DNA of 64,000 nt, from contig OX365953.1 in the NCBI GenBank assembly GCA_947247005.1, positions 6,763,001 to 6,827,000 on the forward strand. The letters run 5' to 3'. The notes beneath the pieces were generated by a model. That model made no database searches and was not told the origin of the DNA. It worked only from the letters and a program-made list of their open reading frames with translations. This document shows positions 57,701 to 64,000 of the stretch, piece by piece. Source of the stretch: Spisula solida (Eukaryota; Mollusca; Bivalvia; Venerida; Mactridae). Positions within the stretch are counted from its first letter, which is position 1. The number at the start of each line of letters is the position of its first letter. A program made the position numbers and the translations under genes.

Positions 57701-59290
57701 CGGAGTACCAGAATAATGCTACACTCACCAAACTGCATTTAGCATTCTCTAGGGACCAAGGGGAGAAAGTCTATGTTCAACATTTGTTGAGACAGAATAA
57801 GGAAGAAACATGGAAGATGTTGGAAGCAGGCGGTCATATATACGTGTGCGGGTAAGCTCAAATATCCATTTTTTTTAGGGGGGATATGGATGGTTTGTTC
57901 TAAGTGTGACTTTTGCATAGATTGCTAGGCGCTGCCGGAGTTTCTGTATGGCTTTGGATTGTCTGTGCGCTACCATATTGACAGACCTCAGTCAGATATC
58001 TCCCCATGAATTCTCTCTAAAACTCAATGGTCGTATGTCCCTCATTTAACATGTATTGAAAATCAGAATTTTTTGCAAGGGAATAATTTTCACTGTGTTT
58101 GCAAAATTGAAAATGCTCTTGAACTTTATCAATGGCTGTAAAACACAGAAAGAAGTGTTTTTCTCAATTTTAAAAATCATGAATATTTTACCTCACTAAC
58201 TACTTCAAAATAAAGAATTTGTGAAATTTCGATCTCACAAAAAATTCTGATTTTACAGTAACTAAGTTGCACTTTATTCATCATGGAATCATATTAACCC
58301 TTTACTCCAAAGATACGTCATCTAAAATGATACGCCCCTTCGAATGATGTCAACTTTTCACTGAAGGGTATGACCCATTACAACCAGGAATCAGGCAACT
58401 ACTGAACAATTCTATGTTGATCTGCAGAATCATTTAATATATGTTTTGCTATGGAAGCAAGTGGCTGTTAATGCAGCTGATAGTACCGAACCGATACAAC
58501 CGAAATAATATGCTTTCTTCAGCAAAAGTCTTGTGAACCGATACAACCGAAATAATATGCTTTCTTCAGCAAAAGTCTTGTGTAATCAGGGGTCCTACTG
58601 AGGAATAATGCCCAATCCTGAAAATGAGTCGCAAGTCTGTTTTGGGCACCATTAGCATACATCCCTACAGCAAAACTCTGTTTCAAACATTGTTCTATTG
58701 TTAAAATTCAGCTTATGAAACTTCAAATGACCATAATTTTGTCAATTCTTTGAATTTTTTTATCAAATAATTTTGAAAGTTCATTCTTTCGAGTGCAGCA
58801 AATGGAGATATCCCGAATTGTAGAACCCCTGTCTTTGTTACTCTGGATCGCCCCTCGTTGTTTCTTAATATGATCTTACTGTCCATACACTATTTAGGAA
58901 CATCAGTATGTGATGTTCTGTTACTTTAACTTCAACCAGGTTTTAACAGAGTCATGGGTCTTGTTTTAACAGAGTTGTGGGTCTTGTTTTAACAGAGTTA
59001 CAGGTCTTGTTTTGACAGAGTTATGGGTCTTGTTTTAACAGAGTTATGGGTCTTGTTTTAACATTACGGGTCTTGTTTTAACAGAGTTATGGGTCTTGTT
59101 TGAAATTCATGTTTTTCAAGTTTCTGTTTTTCATTCATTTAACAGTGATGCTAGAAATATGGCGAGGGATGTTCATGAGACTTTGCTGCACATTATTCAA
59201 ACATGTGGCGAGCTGGACTCGGCCAGAGCCGCGGATTACGTGAAGAAATTACAAAACAAGGGACGTTACTCATGTGATGTATGGAGTTGA
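36758..59290 (+). CDS. POR: NADPH-cytochrome P450 reductase, complete, 15 coding exons
   Basis: ER-anchored diflavin reductase that moves electrons from NADPH to FAD to FMN to P450s and other haem proteins. Coding exons: 36758-36912, 42849-42906, 44622-44750, 45885-46034, 46821-46945, 47476-47565, 48357-48455, 50302-50418, 51754-51872, 52822-53003, 53733-53882, 55395-55540, 56768-56886, 57623-57851, 59146-59290. They total 2013 nt, 670 residues plus TGA (human about 680). Every intron is GT-AG and the phases join without a break. Order: acidic N-terminus, one membrane segment (about 20-36), FMN domain with SQTGTAEEF (81-89) and ATYGEGDP (133-140), connecting domain, FAD motif RYYS (449-452), GVAT (483-486), NADPH motif GPGTG (525-529), C-terminal DVWS. 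An in-frame TAG 12 nt before the ATG (36746-36748) fixes the start. Fifteen coding exons plus a 5' non-coding exon is also the human arrangement. Confidence 0.97.
37277..37393 (-). mobile_element. SINE family 1, copy 3
   Basis: The + strand reads 'gccgagcatagcctttattt', 'gctttctgctgaaatatggc', 'ccagattagacggcaagcgt' and 'ccactgagctatggaggcca'. The last is the complement of a tRNA A-box region (tggcctccatagctcagtgg). No anticodon stem is kept. Confidence 0.75.
37683..39418. mobile_element. Long foldback element, ~290-bp arms, interrupted
   Basis: The left arm (37683-37975) and right arm (38000-38237 plus 39363-39418) are imperfect reverse complements. Pairs include 'aaaggacaaggttcat' with 'gtgaaccttgtccttt', 'aatttccctcgtaat' with 'attacaagggaaatt' and 'gcactcttgcgacact' with 'agtgtcgcaagagtgc'. 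The right arm is cut by a 'tacgcccg' element. Transcribed in POR intron 1, it could form a long double-stranded RNA. Confidence 0.7.
38238..39362 (+). mobile_element. 'tatacgcccg' element with six ~161-bp units
   Basis: Starts tatacgcccgttgaaaacgg and ends agacgggcgtattttgtgac + 'ggcactcttgtt'. Inside, six units of ~161 bp contain 'acagttttcatccgatcatc', 'gggcataatatctaggccaa' and 'taataaccaaataagtatga'. The same design as the 'agctcacctg' elements: short inverted ends around tandem units. Confidence 0.85.
39804..40078 (+). mobile_element. 'tatgccccc' repeat family, copy 2
   Basis: Full-length, about 275 bp, from tatgcccccgtatcgataga to acgcagtcttgtt. It interrupts the right part of the 'tacaacctct' element. 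Confidence 0.85.
40216..41420 (+). mobile_element. 'gagaatttgac' MITE fragment split by an insertion
   Basis: The left part 'tatggagaattgacacgac' to 'aacagctgatatattat' (40216-40299) matches the family. The 40300-41351 element then intervenes, and the following 'tgagaagcatcacaaagatg' resembles the family's next internal segment. The continuation on the right is diverged, so its limit is uncertain. Confidence 0.5.
40300..41351 (+). mobile_element. AGGGGCGGAT element, 1052 bp, with target duplication
   Basis: Starts AGGGGCGGATTC and ends GGATCCGCCTA. The flanks tgagaagca (left) and tgagaagca (right) are identical, a clear 8-9-bp target duplication. The interior has about six ~90-bp units marked by 'gagcagcatacc', with 'gcgagcgaagcgagcgaaaa' near several. 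The right inner edge carries an almost complete inverted copy of 'aggggggcgtac'. No frame is long enough for a transposase. Confidence 0.85.
41647..41913 (+). mobile_element. Family A MITE (CAGGGGTGTCAA), copy 2
   Basis: Ends CAGGGGTGTCAATTTTCCTG and TTCACACCCCTG. The interior shows 'aaaataaaagttatttgatg' and 'atggcaaagttatg'. It is hAT-like by its CAGGG ends. The next copy starts only 26 bp downstream with the same spacer, so the pair may be a local duplication. Confidence 0.85.
41940..42190 (+). mobile_element. Family A MITE, copy 3
   Basis: Ends CAGGGGTGTCCATTTTACCTG (eroded) and TTGATACCCCTG. Both this and copy 2 are followed by tattaagcaacat.atcattt, which shows that the unit and its flank were duplicated together. 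Confidence 0.85.
42360..42514 (+). mobile_element. CAGGGCTCGACACTAAC MITE, copy 3
   Basis: Opposite orientation to the copy at 9308: ends CAGGCCTTGACACTAAC and TTAGTGTCGAGCCCTG. It shares 'gggcaaaagcgcccaatttg' and 'ttttcactggtccttctgga'. Confidence 0.85.
42580..42724 (-). repeat. 'gacagggaaggcagcac' repeat, inverted copy
   Basis: The + strand reads 'gcggatctgcgcttgtttag', 'gttgggca.tgtgt' twice and 'atgtccctgtctgccttaat', the complement of the family. It ends about 125 bp before POR exon 2. Confidence 0.6.
44770..44970 (+). repeat. ~30-bp minisatellite, ~6-7 copies, POR intron 3
   Basis: Units of 'actgacccttaatacaatat' plus 'acggcccctt', with point differences. It starts about 20 bp downstream of the exon 3 donor. 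Confidence 0.85.
45109..45374 (+). mobile_element. Family B MITE (CAGGGGT..CTA), copy 2
   Basis: Ends CAGGGGTCTTATTATTCCGG and CAGTAGAACCCCTG. The flanks share 'aaatct'. A 'tatgccccc' repeat follows 14 bp later. Confidence 0.8.
45388..45687 (+). mobile_element. 'tatgccccc' repeat family, copy 3
   Basis: ~300 bp. The 'gttcgtccgtccgtcc' tract is longer than in the other copies and accounts for the extra length. It lies about 200 bp upstream of POR exon 4. Confidence 0.85.
46059..46256 (+). mobile_element. CAGGGC MITE, copy 2, next to POR exon 4
   Basis: Starts CAGGGCTTTTTTTTC 25 bp after the exon 4 donor and ends ACGAAAAAACCCTG. Retained-intron reading of exon 4 runs through it, giving a long but false open frame. 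Confidence 0.8.
46971..47205 (+). mobile_element. Family A MITE, copy 4, next to POR exon 5
   Basis: 235 bp, ends CAGGGGTGTCAATTTTCCTG and TTGATTACACCCCTG. It begins 26 bp after the exon 5 donor. Confidence 0.85.
48752..48918. repeat. Palindromic element, ~75-bp arms, POR intron 7
   Basis: The left arm has ttgtcggtgaataaaacacg and 'ggatgcggaaaaattaaatc'. The right arm has gatttaatattccgcatctg and cgtgttttattcaccgacaa. The centre is cacgagtgcgtagcacgagtg. A shorter relative is at 61244-61330. Confidence 0.8.
49552..49758 (+). repeat. ~36-bp minisatellite, 6 copies, POR intron 7
   Basis: The unit is cagacttgagacatgtgata + aacattaaacaa plus a variable 2-4 bp join. Copies are nearly identical apart from the joins. 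Confidence 0.92.
50472..50768 (+). repeat. Compound repeat in POR intron 8
   Basis: A 'ggatagggaaggcagcac' copy is followed by several 'ctgaatgacctagtttcagc' + 'tataaaa' units. The same pairing of the two repeats recurs in intron 13 (56964-57312), so they probably form one element. Confidence 0.65.
50768..51120 (+). mobile_element. 'atgccccccagctttgatga' repeat, copy 1
   Basis: Starts with the hairpin ccccccagctttgatgaggggg and ends 'gggggcatacatgttttaca' + 'aacatctcttgtttt'. The interior has 'gtttctgttcaataactcaa' and 'gatgacccctattgatttt'. A copy at 61765-62035 shares all these blocks. Confidence 0.75.
51402..51664 (+). mobile_element. Family A MITE, copy 5
   Basis: Ends CAGGGATGTCAATATTCCTG and TTGACACCCCTG, 263 bp, in POR intron 8 about 90 bp before exon 9. 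Confidence 0.82.
51888..52098 (+). mobile_element. Decayed family B MITE, next to POR exon 9
   Basis: Carries 'aatccggatttgctgcatta', 'aaataaaagctatttgatga' and 'cagtagaatccctg'. The left terminus is eroded. It begins about 15 bp after the exon 9 donor. Confidence 0.65.
52399..52677 (+). mobile_element. 'tatgccccc' repeat family, copy 4
   Basis: Full-length copy in POR intron 9, from atgcccccgtatcgatagat to 'acacagtcttgtt', about 145 bp before exon 10. Confidence 0.85.
53021..53100 (+). mobile_element. ACAGGGTGTTAAAAAAG MITE, left half only
   Basis: Matches the left 80 bp of the complete element at 60615-60848 and then breaks off where the next element begins. It starts 18 bp after the POR exon 10 donor. 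Confidence 0.7.
53110..53691. mobile_element. GGTTCATACA element carrying a perfect palindrome
   Basis: Ends GGTTCATACA and TGTATGAACC, mirrored. Both ends continue with 'ccttgaaaagtccttga' motifs. The interior repeats 'accttgaaaa' in both orientations and holds the 51-bp-arm palindrome. No coding potential. Confidence 0.65.
53200..53317. repeat. Perfect 51-bp inverted repeat, 16-bp loop
   Basis: The arms 53200-53250 and 53267-53317 are exact reverse complements with no mismatch, ending in gatat on the inner left and atatc on the inner right. The loop is aaacaagctttaatgg. It lies in POR intron 10. Confidence 0.95.
54620..54810 (-). mobile_element. SINE family 2, copy 2, POR intron 11
   Basis: The + strand reads 'agccgagattcaaacctcgg' (complement of a B box, ggtttgaatctcggct) and 'gacctctcagtcagtagtca'. 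It shares 'tttctgaaa' and the 'ggggc' block with the copy at 8905. Edges approximate. Confidence 0.55.
54952..55360 (+). mobile_element. 'agtcccctaccgg' repeat family, copy 3
   Basis: Full-length with a hairpin start (tagtcccctaccggtttttg then caggggacta), two ~190-bp units and the end 'actggtaggggactt'. It ends about 35 bp before POR exon 12. Confidence 0.8.
55893..56070. mobile_element. pogo/Tigger-like MITE, TACAGTCAGATCTCGATA ends
   Basis: 178 bp. The ends TACAGTCAGATCTCGATA and TATCGAGATCTGACTGTA are exact mirrors for 18 bp, including the TA target duplication. The interior has 'taacgaca' motifs. Located in POR intron 12. Confidence 0.88.
56489..56610 (+). repeat. 'gacagggaaggcagcac' repeat, copy in POR intron 12
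   Basis: aagtcagacagggaaggcag then 'aaccagccgagcacagaaaa' and 'caatgcccaactaaacacg'. A fragment of the 'tatgccccc' family (acaaggcttccactgggac) follows at about 56680. Confidence 0.7.
56964..57312 (+). repeat. Compound repeat in POR intron 13
   Basis: A 'gacagggaaggcagcac' copy, then about five ~33-bp units of 'ggctgattgaccttgtttca' + 'gctgtaaaaaaa'. It is the intron 8 arrangement with different unit numbers. Confidence 0.75.
58587..58831 (-). mobile_element. Family B MITE, inverted copy
   Basis: The + strand starts CAGGGGTCCTACTGAGG and ends TTGTAGAACCCCTG. The interior is the complement of the family B blocks. Located in POR intron 14. Confidence 0.82.
58939..59103 (+). repeat. ~24-bp minisatellite, ~7 copies, before POR exon 15
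   Basis: Units of 'gttttaacagagttatgggt' + 'ctt', one of them shortened. The array ends 43 bp before the last POR exon, so it occupies the region where the branch point would be expected. Confidence 0.9.
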
Positions 59291-59594
59291 AGAGTTGACG
59301 TGTTTATAGGAAACAAGACATTCAAATTTGAAAAAAATCAGTAAAAGGATCATGTCATGTGTTTGAAAATGGGCAATAATCATGTACATTACCTCCCTTG
59401 GTCCATTACCTCCCTTTGTATAAAGAAAATTACCTCCCTTTGAGTTAAGGCTGCTAATTAATTAAGGCTGCTAATGAATCAAGGCTGCTTATTCATTAAG
59501 GCTGCTAATTCATTGAGCAGCAATTAGGGTCACCTTATGGTGCTTTAAATACATTGTAGTCAATCTGTTGTGCAAGTCTTACTCATCATGGTGG

Positions 59595-59846
59595 AGTATG
59601 GAGAAATTGACACGACTCTCGAACTTCTATTAGCATATTTAAACAGCTGATATATTGTCTATATTTGTCACCCCGGTTGTGTGGTATCGTAAGCAAGCTG
59701 TATTATGAAGGCATTAAAGTTCTTATACTAACACAAATCTAAAGGACCGATATTGCACGATTTGCTCGAGATAATTTATATATTCAATGCAAGTATAATG
59801 TATATTCATGCATAAAGGTCAGGATCGTGTCAAATTCTCTGTGCTA
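59595..59846 (+). mobile_element. 'gagaatttgac' MITE, copy 4, downstream of POR
   Basis: agtatggagaaattgacacg at the left mirrors gtgtcaaattctctgtgct at the right. The interior matches the other copies ('ttctattagcatatttaaac', 'aaggaccgatattgcacgat'). It may lie in the POR 3' UTR. Confidence 0.8.
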
Positions 59847-60614
59847 CATTCTTGCAGCATTTACAATGTACTCATCTTTGCACATGTCCCTCAGTCGACC
59901 CAATTCTTCACAGTCAATACCTTAAGGCTCTTCACACATGTGACTGTGTTGATTATGATCTGTAGTTGCCACGGTACCGGTCAAGTATTGATTTAAAATG
60001 ACTAAGTCAAACGTCAATGCATTTATTTTCTATGTATGACCATCAGTCAGTTTTTCTCCTAATTGAAAACGAATAATTTTTCCAAATTTCTTGCAAACAG
60101 CTCTCAATTTCACAGCTTGAAACATTTTAAGAAAAAGCAACCCATTTTACTGATAAAACAGCAAGTATAAAAGGAAACTGAATATGATAAACACTTCAGT
60201 TCATCAAGCAGAAAAATTTGTAGTTCATATAATTTATATTGGCTTTAATAGGTATAGGTATTATAATATTATATTATATAATAGGTATATAATAGTACTT
60301 TTTTCACCATTTTGGTAAAAATTAAATCCATATAAATTACCAATCCCATGGGTATGGGTCATGTTCTCAAAATGATAAGGAACCCCCAAACAAAGTCATA
60401 ATGAAGTTTTGTGGCATTTAAAGAGCATACATATACTGTTACGAGTGCTACGACAGCACTCGTTCTCTTTTCAAACATGAATGTTAGTAATCTTGTAAAT
60501 ATTTCTGTGTGTATTATTTTTGCACCAATTATCGTTTTGTATGATTCTATTTTATGCTTCTATTTAATCATATTTTCGATTGACTGGGCAGTTCTTCTTA
60601 GTGTAAATGACTAT

Positions 60615-60848
60615 ACAGGGTGTTATAAAAGTTTGTTCTCAAAATCTAAATTCATACTAAATTTCATCTGAGCTATGTACACAGTGTACAATTTTAATTT
60701 CTTACTCATATGGCTTCATTGAATGCCAGAAAGATTTGAACAATGGTAGAACCCACTGGAATTCAACATGGAAATGTTACACTCCTGATGTCTGAAAAAT
60801 AAAGTATTTAAACTTAAACTTTGAGAACAAACTTTTTTAACACCCTGT
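60615..60848. mobile_element. ACAGGGTGTTA MITE with ~28-bp TIRs
   Basis: 234 bp, left acagggtgttataaaagttt + gttctcaaa, right tttgagaacaaactttttta + acaccctgt: mirrored over about 28 bp with one change. The half copy at 53021 belongs to it. An AATAAA lies inside near its right end. Confidence 0.85.
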
Positions 60849-61764
60849 GTATTATAAAAATATACACTGTAGAGTTACTTCTTAACATTAGGTTAGATTG
60901 TATAATGTCACTGAATATCTATCGGAACTCAGTTGGCCCCAGTTTAAAGTTTATAATTGTATGGTAACAACTTTTGAATGCCCCCTGCTTTGTTACTTTT
61001 TTGAACGCCCCCTGCTTTGTGCTGTTTTTTTTAAGATTTTTAATTTGCTACTCAATTTGATGAAAACGCATTTCATTGACATTCCATAATATGGTAATAA
61101 ATTCATTAGCATTTTGTTTCCATTTAATCTAAACCAATGATATTTTGTTGTGTGTTGTTGGTAATATTGTTTAACAAAAGTGACCTGAGATTGACCAATT
61201 GTTTTACAATTAAGAAATAATGAACAGTTAGCTGTGCTTTATTGTAGAATAATGCATAGTAATTAAAACACGAGTGTGTAGCATGAGTAATTTAATGTTT
61301 TTATTCAAACGAGTGCCTGTGTTTTATTCTAGCACAACAATATATTCATTATTACAATTCAAACACCACCAATGCTCAAAATTTTACAACAAAACAAGAC
61401 GCGGTCAGTTGTGTTTTAACGTTAATTCAAGCACACCTTCGTTTTCTCTATGTGTATATAATTAAAGCAGTTATGTGGGTTAGAATATGAATATGAAAGG
61501 ATTTTGCTAGGGGCGCAACATTAAATCCCATCGAATAATTTTACCTCAGAAATACATTACAATAGATTTGTTTCAATATTTTTAATCCATGAATTCAAGA
61601 AACCCCCAAATTACCATTTACCAATATCCGCGAAATTTAATACCCGTGATAATAAATGATTTTATAGTTTAGGGTGTTTGTAGCAAAATTGGTCGAGGCA
61701 ACAAAGTTTCATTGTAACTCTCAATATACATGTACTGTTCTGTTTAACATAAGCTTTAATTATT

Positions 61765-62035
61765 ATACCACCCATCTTTGAAGAGGTGGTATTTTACTTT
61801 GCACATGTTGGTCAGTCTTTCGGTCAGTTGGTAGACCAACTGGTTTCCGTTCAATAACTCACGTACACTTTGTCCTAAGATCTTCTAACATTACATAGAG
61901 GTTGGCCAACAACAGTAGATGACCCCTATTGATTTTCAGGTCAGTAGGTGAAAGGTGAAGGTCACTGTGACCTTCACCATTAATGACTATTTGGCTACAA
62001 AGGGGGCATACATGTTTTACAAACATCTCTTGTTT
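61765..62035 (+). mobile_element. 'ataccacccatctttgaaga' repeat, copy 2 of the 50768 family
   Basis: The hairpin start ccacccatctttgaagaggtgg replaces the cccccc/gggggg hairpin of copy 1, with compensating changes on both arms. The remainder ('gtttccgttcaataactca', 'gggggcatacatgttttaca') is shared. Confidence 0.75.
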
Positions 62036-62039
62036 TCTT

Positions 62040-62275
62040 ATTTATGTCCCACATAATAGTGGGGGCGATGCATTGATTTTGTGCTTTATGTCTGGATAGA
62101 TGTCACAAAGTTTGTCCGCAATTGTTCTCAATAAAACTTAACTTGAATACCTGGTACCAAGCCTAGTTGTCCATATTGTCAGAAAATTTAGGTTGAATGA
62201 TTTTTGCCAGAGTTATGGCCCTTTGTGGGAGACACGTTTTTTGTGTAAAAATGCTTCTATATTTATTTGTATTGC
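62040..62275 (+). mobile_element. 'tatgtcccacataatagtgg' repeat
   Basis: The hairpin start gtcccacataatagtgggggc and the end 'atggccctttgtgggagaca' resemble the other hairpin-headed families. Diverged relatives of the right part occur near 36540-36660 and of the left part near 30480-30600. Confidence 0.5.
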
Positions 62276-62668
62276 TGAAATTGTATATATAATTATGTTA
62301 CTACAAATGTATATTAAAGATAAAATGGTAAATGTGAACATTTTTATCAGTTATGTAGTTATGTAGTAGTAACGGTATATATTTTTGAAATATAATAATT
62401 ATTAAAATATTTTTATTCACTATGACTCTAATGCTGTAATTATAATGAAGGCAGAACATGCTTAATTTGATCAGCTGAAATGTGTTAGTAGGTAGTAAAG
62501 AAGAAAATGTGAGTCAATGTATGAGAAATGTGGAAAATATGAGAAAATAGTCTATTTTAAGATCGAACTTTATTTCTACTCAGACTGATCACAGAAATCA
62601 ATATTTTCATGTGTGTTGTAGCTCTGGAGAGGTTGTACTCTCATAATTTCATAATGTAGGTCCTGTAG

Positions 62669-63040
62669 CCTCATTCAATTCAACGGTTTGTGTATGGACA
62701 CAGCCGGATTGCTAAAATGTTAGTATATATCTTAAAATTCCTCGTATTTGAAATAGACTGGCCTCATTCAATTCAACGGTTCGTGTATGGACACAGCCGG
62801 ATTGCTAAAATGTTAGTATATAGCTTAAAATTCCTCGTATTTGAAATAGACTGGCCTCATTTAATTCAACAGTCCGTGTATGGACACAGCCGGATTGCTA
62901 AAATGTTAGTATATAGCTTTAAATTCCATGTATTTGAAATAGACTGGCCTCATTCAATCCAACGGTCTGTGTATGGACACAGCCGGATTGCTAAAATGTT
63001 AGTATATAGCTTAAAATTCCTTCATATTTTAGACTGGCCT
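62669..63040 (+). repeat. 93-bp tandem repeat, 4 copies
   Basis: Units begin cctcattcaattcaacggtt and contain 'tgtatggacacagccggatt' and 'ttcctcgtatttgaaataga'. Starts at 62669, 62762, 62855 and 62948. Because 93 is divisible by three, one frame stays open for 150 codons, a periodic artefact rather than a gene. Confidence 0.93.
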
Positions 63041-63117
63041 CATTACTTACAGTCAAGACAAACAGATGACCTGCGACAAGTAAAAAAACCCACTCCACTT
63101 TACCAGGTTCACTTAAA

Positions 63118-63384
63118 CAGGGGTGTCAATTTTCCTGATTAATCCGGAATTCCAGATTTATCATTCCAGAAGAGCAATGGCTTCTGACCATTATTAAAGT
63201 TATTTGTTAAAAATATCTCAAGAAATGGTAAAGTTATGGTAAATGTAGTCTGCTCAGAAGGTTTTTTTTAAATACAAACTGAGTAACTTATGGAAACAAT
63301 GTCATTGAAGGACTCTTGTTTGGCAACAATGTTCAGCCGCATATGATTTTCCTGATTTTTAATTTGGCCCTTTTGACACCCCTG
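63118..63384 (+). mobile_element. Family A MITE, copy 6
   Basis: Ends CAGGGGTGTCAATTTTCCTG and TTGACACCCCTG, 267 bp. It is one of the cleanest copies of the family and can serve as its reference here. Confidence 0.88.
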
Positions 63385-64000
63385 CTTAAAAAAGTCAACT
63401 TGTTTATCTCAGATACATTGTTCGTTAAATTTTACTGTGTTCATTCATTTACAGTCATGTGTCAAGCAATTTTGCGTACGTTTTTTTTATGAAATATTCT
63501 GATAATAATTGTGTTATCATTCTATTAGATCATTGACATGTTTAGTTCTCGATACATGCAGAAGTTCGAGAATGTGCGTGTCTCATCATTTTTTCCGCTG
63601 TTCCATTATTTAACGTTTATTATTGGTCTGTGGAATGGGAGATAAACTGAGTGGTCTCGGTGGAATGGGAGATAAACTGAGTGGTCTTTGTAGACAGGTT
63701 TTGTGATAGTGGTCTTCGTTCACATGTTGTTTTTATGCTCCCACCAAAGTAATTTTGGAGACATATACATTAGCCATTGTTAAAACACGTTTGATTGCAT
63801 ATATACAATGCCCACCAAAAATAAGTATATAGAGGTAATTACCCTATTTACTTATCTATAATAATTAACTCTTTTGCATAACATTGAAGCAACATTATTT
63901 TTGAAGCCAAGTAATATTTTTGTTTATCAAGTGTTAAAACCATATGTTGATTTGTGCAAATTATTTAGTTTTCGTCCGGCTTGAAAGGTAACTTTGTCAC

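Larger units (their letters stand above)
56768..59290 (+). other. POR: POR exons 13-15: NADPH-binding domain and C-terminus
   Basis: Residues 507-670. Exon 13 has [19 protein letters not shown], the glycine-rich NADPH loop. Exon 14 has LYFGCRK and then [16 protein letters not shown], where S589, R590, K595, Y597 and Q599 match the human 2'-phosphate contacts that select NADPH over NADH. It ends in IYVC, with catalytic C622. Exon 15 begins [14 protein letters not shown] and ends with D667 and W669-S670, the Trp that stacks on FAD in the human enzyme. All catalytic positions are kept. Confidence 0.93.
59291..64000. other. POR 3' UTR and downstream sequence
   Basis: The POR stop is followed by repeats of 'ttacctcccttt' and 'aaggctgctaattcatt' (59390-59515). 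No strong AATAAA lies close to the stop. Candidates are near 60798 (at the edge of a MITE) and near 61096, so the 3' end is unresolved. No other gene was recognised to the end of the window. Confidence 0.5.

Noticed and set aside
62690..63142. 150-codon frame with a four-fold repeated peptide
   Set aside because: The DNA unit is 93 bp, divisible by three, so any stop-free frame stays open. The frame is a by-product of the tandem repeat.

Overview
This is a piece of an animal nuclear genome, most likely a bivalve mollusc. The base composition is AT-rich, the genes are split by many GT-AG introns, and most of the window is small dispersed repeats. Several repeats carry the runs of 'gtccgtccgt' and 'aggtcaaggtcac' that are common in bivalve and other molluscan genomes. 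The species assignment is inference; intron-split genes, tRNA-derived SINEs and the two animal proteins are read directly.

Two conserved genes can be rebuilt exon by exon, both on the + strand. The first, 11993-16841, is a complete three-exon EXO5 gene (exonuclease V, about 346 residues) with its nuclease residues and all four iron-sulphur cysteines. The second, 36758-59290, is a complete NADPH-cytochrome P450 reductase (POR, about 670 residues) in 15 coding exons over 22.5 kb, with a spliced 5' UTR whose upstream exon was not located. A possible 60-residue lysine-rich protein lies head-to-head with EXO5 on the - strand, and a YY1-type motif sits in the 382-bp interval between them. EXO5 acts on single-stranded DNA in repair. 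POR passes electrons from NADPH through FAD and FMN to P450 enzymes in the endoplasmic reticulum. I see no functional link between them.

Layout: 1-11.4 kb is intergenic, with MITEs and SINEs. 11.4-17.0 kb is the divergent pair, with repeats in both EXO5 introns. 17.0-36.7 kb is intergenic, with large 'aggtcaa' elements, nested inverted-repeat elements, a cluster of ACGT motifs and minisatellites. 36.7-59.3 kb is POR, whose introns hold at least 25 repeat insertions. 59.3-64.0 kb is downstream sequence with MITEs and a 93-bp tandem array.

No transposase or reverse-transcriptase reading frame was found, so the repeats look non-autonomous. At least seven families can be defined from copies inside the window, and several insertions can be ordered in time by nesting. 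The clearest case is a four-to-five-layer nest in POR intron 1. No new multi-gene system is visible. The most unusual features are that nest, a perfect 51-bp inverted repeat in POR intron 10, a long foldback in POR intron 1, and a roughly 3-kb element with three concentric pairs of inverted repeats.
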